A stretch of DNA of 40,393 nt. It comes from Saccoglossus kowalevskii. Lineage: Eukaryota; Hemichordata; Enteropneusta; Harrimaniidae. Where the stretch lies: contig NW_003158727.1 of assembly GCF_000003605.2 (NCBI RefSeq), positions 288,095 to 328,487 on the forward strand, read 5' to 3'. This document shows positions 38,001 to 40,393 of this stretch, piece by piece. The position numbers and the translations under genes were made by a program. Each line of letters starts with the position of its first letter. Within the stretch, counting starts at the first letter, position 1. The notes under the pieces were generated by a model. That model saw nothing but the letters and a program-made list of their open reading frames with translations, was not told the origin of the DNA and did not search any database.

Positions 38001-40372
38001 CTAGTAATTATGTTTTGTACATGCTACATAGACAATGACTCAAGCTGATTTATATTTATCTTATAATGTAAGGTCATAGATTTGATATCTACTATGTCAT
38101 TATTGTAATTTCTATCCACGTTTCAAGAAAATATAGTGTAAAACCACCTGCAGATTTAAATATCATATTTTAAGATTGCTTTCCAATGATGATTAACAGT
38201 TCAGTTTTTTTTCCATGGACCGCATTTGTCACATACAGCTGCCATTATATACGTAGGATAATTTAAACAGTATCTGATTTTTTATTTATTGTAGTGAAAC
38301 CAAGAAGAAATTGGCATAGACATGACTACTCAGAGATAGATGCAGGCAATAAGGTACAAACTTTTTTCATTGTTTTTCCTGAACTTCACTCTCTCTACAA
38401 AATAGGACAAAAATTACTGATTACATTTGATGCTTACAGATGACTGAAAAACCATAATCTTTATTCCTTGCATTGTGTAGCATCTTTTAATTTATTGAAG
38501 CTCAAAATTTGAATTTCGGTAATCTCTATCGGTTTGTGAAATATTTGTATATTTTGCAAATTGTAAAAAAGGTGAAATACACTTGGGGAAAAAAGACAGG
38601 TGTTGCTGGATGTTATAACAAATACTCTAAACCTTACAGAGCAGATGGTGAAATTAATATGTATTGTTGGATCAGCTAATGCTTCTCTCAGGTTATTTGA
38701 GGTCACATGCTTTCTTCAATTAGGTCTTGTTTACCACACAAAAGATATGCTGTATAATGGCCAGTCTTTTATTTTGTGTATTACATTAGCAGAAGACATA
38801 CTTTATATTGAAATGTATGAAAAAGAAAGTGACGGCCTAATAGGTGATTTTCCGTTCACTGTTAGTCTTGTGTATTGCGTCGAAGGCACGGACCGAATGT
38901 CAAAATCAAACGATTTGATTTTCAGTGTCGAAATGCTGATCTTTCAGAAGGGAATATGGCATCGAAATATCATTTATTAATAAAAAATCAACCATCATTA
39001 ACTATGTATAGCACATTAAGCTTGGAAATACCCGCAGAATACGTGCTAATTTGTCAAATTCCATGCTATTTTTTTTTACCATTATGATGCTACGATCTTT
39101 ACTAGTCCCTGTTCAGATGCAGTCTGTGCATACGTTTGTGTGTGCGACCGGATCTATATCTCAGACATTTCCTGACCGATTACATTCAAACTTCATACAT
39201 ACACCATACATAATACACATATGTTTCACGATCTGATTCAAAATGGCTGAATGGTGGCGATTTTTGTGCTGAAAAACCTTTGAACCTTTTAGCATTTCGG
39301 ATCTCAGCTGTTTACAGATGGATTTTGCTTAAACTTGTTCATAGATTGGACCTTGATGCATGTCATTTTGTTTTTCTGATCACCATTAGTACACCATTTA
39401 TTTTGATATAGAGATCTGGCATCAAGATACAATCACACACAAAAACATACACTGAAGCACCCTTTATATAGGGTTAATTGGATTGACACCTCGGATTTTA
39501 AAATTGGAGAGAAACACTGTGATTGGTTTGCCATGTGAGATCATTATTAAGTATACGTTGCAACTTAATGCTGCGATTTCTTTTGCGTTGGTATTGATAA
39601 TAGTGTACTTGTGACCATTACATGAGTGGCTTATGTAAATTGATTTGTGATTCTTTGTAATATAGATGCATATATTGTGATGTGAAATCCAGCTGAGCAT
39701 GAAACGACTTCAAATATGAATAAATCGAGAAACGCACACATGGATAAGCATGCACTATAATATTACTACTGGTATATAAATAAAACTGTATACCTTAAGT
39801 TTGATAACTAACAGGGACTGTGCCATGCATGGCTTATTTGTCCATTTTTTTACGTTCAATTTCGCACATGCCGCAGGTCTACTGCATGGTACTGTGAGGT
39901 GTCTTCACTCGTATATTAATATACTATATAGTTTTTATTCAACGTTATTGTGCACATACATGATAATATTAATTTAGCGTATACTCAAAATATTAAATCA
40001 TCGAATACAGGCTTTATACAAGAAAAAATGTGATAATCTTGAATGTATGACAAATAAGTTTGTTCAAAGGTTGTTACTCTAAAGCTGAGACAGATTCATT
40101 ATTCATATATTCTACATTGAATGCTATCATTTGACATATTATTTTTTCACAGCCAGTACAGACTGGAACACCAGTTTTTATGAAAGAACTTCAAAGTCGA
40201 ACATTCCCCTCTGCTGAAGAAATCATAATTCACCTACATGGCAGCGAATTGACTACAGACTATTTTGACAAATATGGTTTTAATAAACCAATCCTTATTA
40301 ACAGTAAAGAAGGGCTTGGTTTGGTAGTAACTCCTCCTAATTTTAGTGTTAATGATGTTGATGCATGTGTGG
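34927..40372 (+). CDS. PHF2/PHF8: KDM7-family histone demethylase (PHF2/PHF8/KDM7A-like), 5' part only
   Basis: Four exons encode the first 154 residues; the gene continues past the right edge. Residues 5-56 form a C4HC3 PHD finger: zinc ligands Cys8, Cys10, Cys23, Cys26, His31, Cys34, Cys50, Cys53. Tyr7, Tyr14, Met20 and Trp29 sit at the aromatic-cage positions that bind H3K4me3 in PHF2/PHF8 (established for the family). [20 protein letters not shown] is almost the vertebrate PHF8/PHF2 N-terminus. After a linker ([10 protein letters not shown]), residues 88-154 ([18 protein letters not shown], then [20 protein letters not shown]) match the segment leading into JmjC. SRTFPSAE resembles PHF2 slightly more than PHF8. 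In family members PHD-bound H3K4me3 directs demethylation of H3K9me2/K27me2/H4K20me1 in the nucleus. The JmjC catalytic residues are outside the window, so activity cannot be judged. Confidence 0.92.
35025..36257 (+). other. KDM7-like intron 1
   Basis: The first 400 bp keep moderate CpG, as expected next to a promoter. Then AT-rich DNA with no recognised repeat or gene. Confidence 0.5.
36258..36343 (+). CDS. PHF2/PHF8: KDM7-like exon 2 (PHD finger, second half)
   Basis: [20 protein letters not shown] then CARIHGPPK: the last Cys pair (CPLC) of the PHD finger. Acceptor attacag, donor aaaa|gtgagt. Confidence 0.95.
36445..36649 (+). mobile_element. TACTGTAAAA MITE, left end degraded
   Basis: About 205 bp, same orientation as 32782. 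It shares ATACTTTATTTTCGCTGGAA, TTTTCGCTGAAAAGGCTTTT and TTCAGCGAAAATAGCGAAAA, ending TTTACAGTA. Left tip has diverged. Confidence 0.8.
37520..37790 (+). repeat. ATGGCC-pair repeat fragment
   Basis: CATATTCAAAATGGCCACTT with GTGGCTATG, and TGCATGTTGATCTATGTCAT. Degenerate, no termini. Confidence 0.55.
38295..38353 (+). CDS. PHF2/PHF8: KDM7-like exon 3 (linker)
   Basis: 20 residues [20 protein letters not shown], basic linker comparable with the PHF2 linker (KKKRTWHKHG). Acceptor attgtag, donor aag|gtacaa. Its small size makes it less certain than neighbours, but phases match on both sides. Confidence 0.85.
38902..38922. repeat. Hairpin with perfect 9-bp arms
   Basis: AAAATCAAA / TTTGATTTT around a CGA loop. 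Confidence 0.6.
39104..39840 (+). mobile_element. ATGGCC-pair element with both termini (Helentron-like plan)
   Basis: Starts AGTCCCTGTT (39104-39113), ends AACAGGGACT (39810-39819), a perfect 10-bp inverted repeat, followed by the palindrome GCCATGCATGGC (39822-39833). It is longer than the copy at 5242; about 39390-39760 is not shared and looks like inserted or unrelated DNA. Confidence 0.65.
40153..40372 (+). CDS. PHF2/PHF8: KDM7-like exon 4 (pre-JmjC region)
   Basis: Residues 82-154: [50 protein letters not shown]. Acceptor ttcacag, donor gtgg|gtaagt. Last exon in the window. Confidence 0.94.
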
Positions 40373-40393
40373 GTAAGTAATGCACTCTGTATT

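Larger units (their letters stand above)
36344..38294 (+). other. KDM7-like intron 2
   Basis: Holds a MITE (36445-36649) and an ATGGCC-pair repeat fragment (about 37520-37790). No other recognised content. Confidence 0.6.
38354..40152 (+). other. KDM7-like intron 3
   Basis: Contains a perfect 9-bp hairpin (38902-38922) and a near-complete ATGGCC-pair element (39104-39840). Open frames at 38600-39000 lack coding character. Confidence 0.6.

Noticed and set aside
38600-38980. Open frame of 126 codons in KDM7-like intron 3
   Set aside because: No family likeness, no splice context, and AT-rich codon use like flanking intron DNA.
34927-40372. Assigning the demethylase firmly to PHF2, PHF8 or KDM7A
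   Set aside because: The JmjC residues that separate them are outside the window, and an invertebrate may have a single ancestral gene.

Overview
The window looks like a piece of an AT-rich invertebrate animal nuclear genome. It has short, GT/AG-spliced exons with introns of mostly 0.1-2.8 kb, many dispersed non-autonomous repeats, one assembly gap (N, 20635-20964) and three recognisable animal genes. The intron density, the single generic laminin beta gene and the repeats rich in AAAATGGCC-type pairs suggest a marine invertebrate, possibly a hemichordate. That is a guess from overall texture, not a proof.

Layout. (1) 1-3672: upstream or first-intron DNA with no recognisable exon; it holds a MITE and a perfect stem-loop. 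(2) 3673-27632 (+): laminin subunit beta (LAMB1-like), 28 exons encoding 1752 residues after the signal peptide. The order is LN domain, five LE repeats, L4/IV-B domain, eight LE repeats, then a coiled coil interrupted by the six-cysteine beta knob and ending in the heterotrimer cysteine. The signal-peptide exon was not found. (3) 29588-34196 (-): CCDC115 (Vma22-like V-ATPase assembly factor), 5 exons, 209 residues, complete. (4) 34927-40372 (+): first four coding exons of a KDM7-family histone demethylase (PHF2/PHF8/KDM7A-like): PHD finger, linker and the start of the JmjC-side region. The gene runs off the right edge.

Laminin beta and CCDC115 are tail to tail, and their 3' ends may overlap. 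CCDC115 and the KDM7-family gene are head to head, 730 bp between start codons. The demethylase side of that interval carries a TCTCGCGAGA palindrome and a start codon inside a YY1/TISU-like AATATGGCG context. The three genes do not share a pathway: extracellular basement-membrane scaffold, V-ATPase/Golgi homeostasis, and histone demethylation.

The most unusual DNA is in the introns: (a) a dispersed element with its own subterminal inverted repeats and a terminal 12-bp palindrome, Helentron-like in plan; (b) a 198-bp foldback element with telomere-like arms, nested in a TACTGTAAAA MITE with a clean 8-bp target duplication; (c) TTAA-flanked elements, one enclosing a coding-like frame; (d) a CpG-rich island in laminin intron 17 with a CRE-centred near-palindrome, a TATA box and an ATG frame that runs into the assembly gap.
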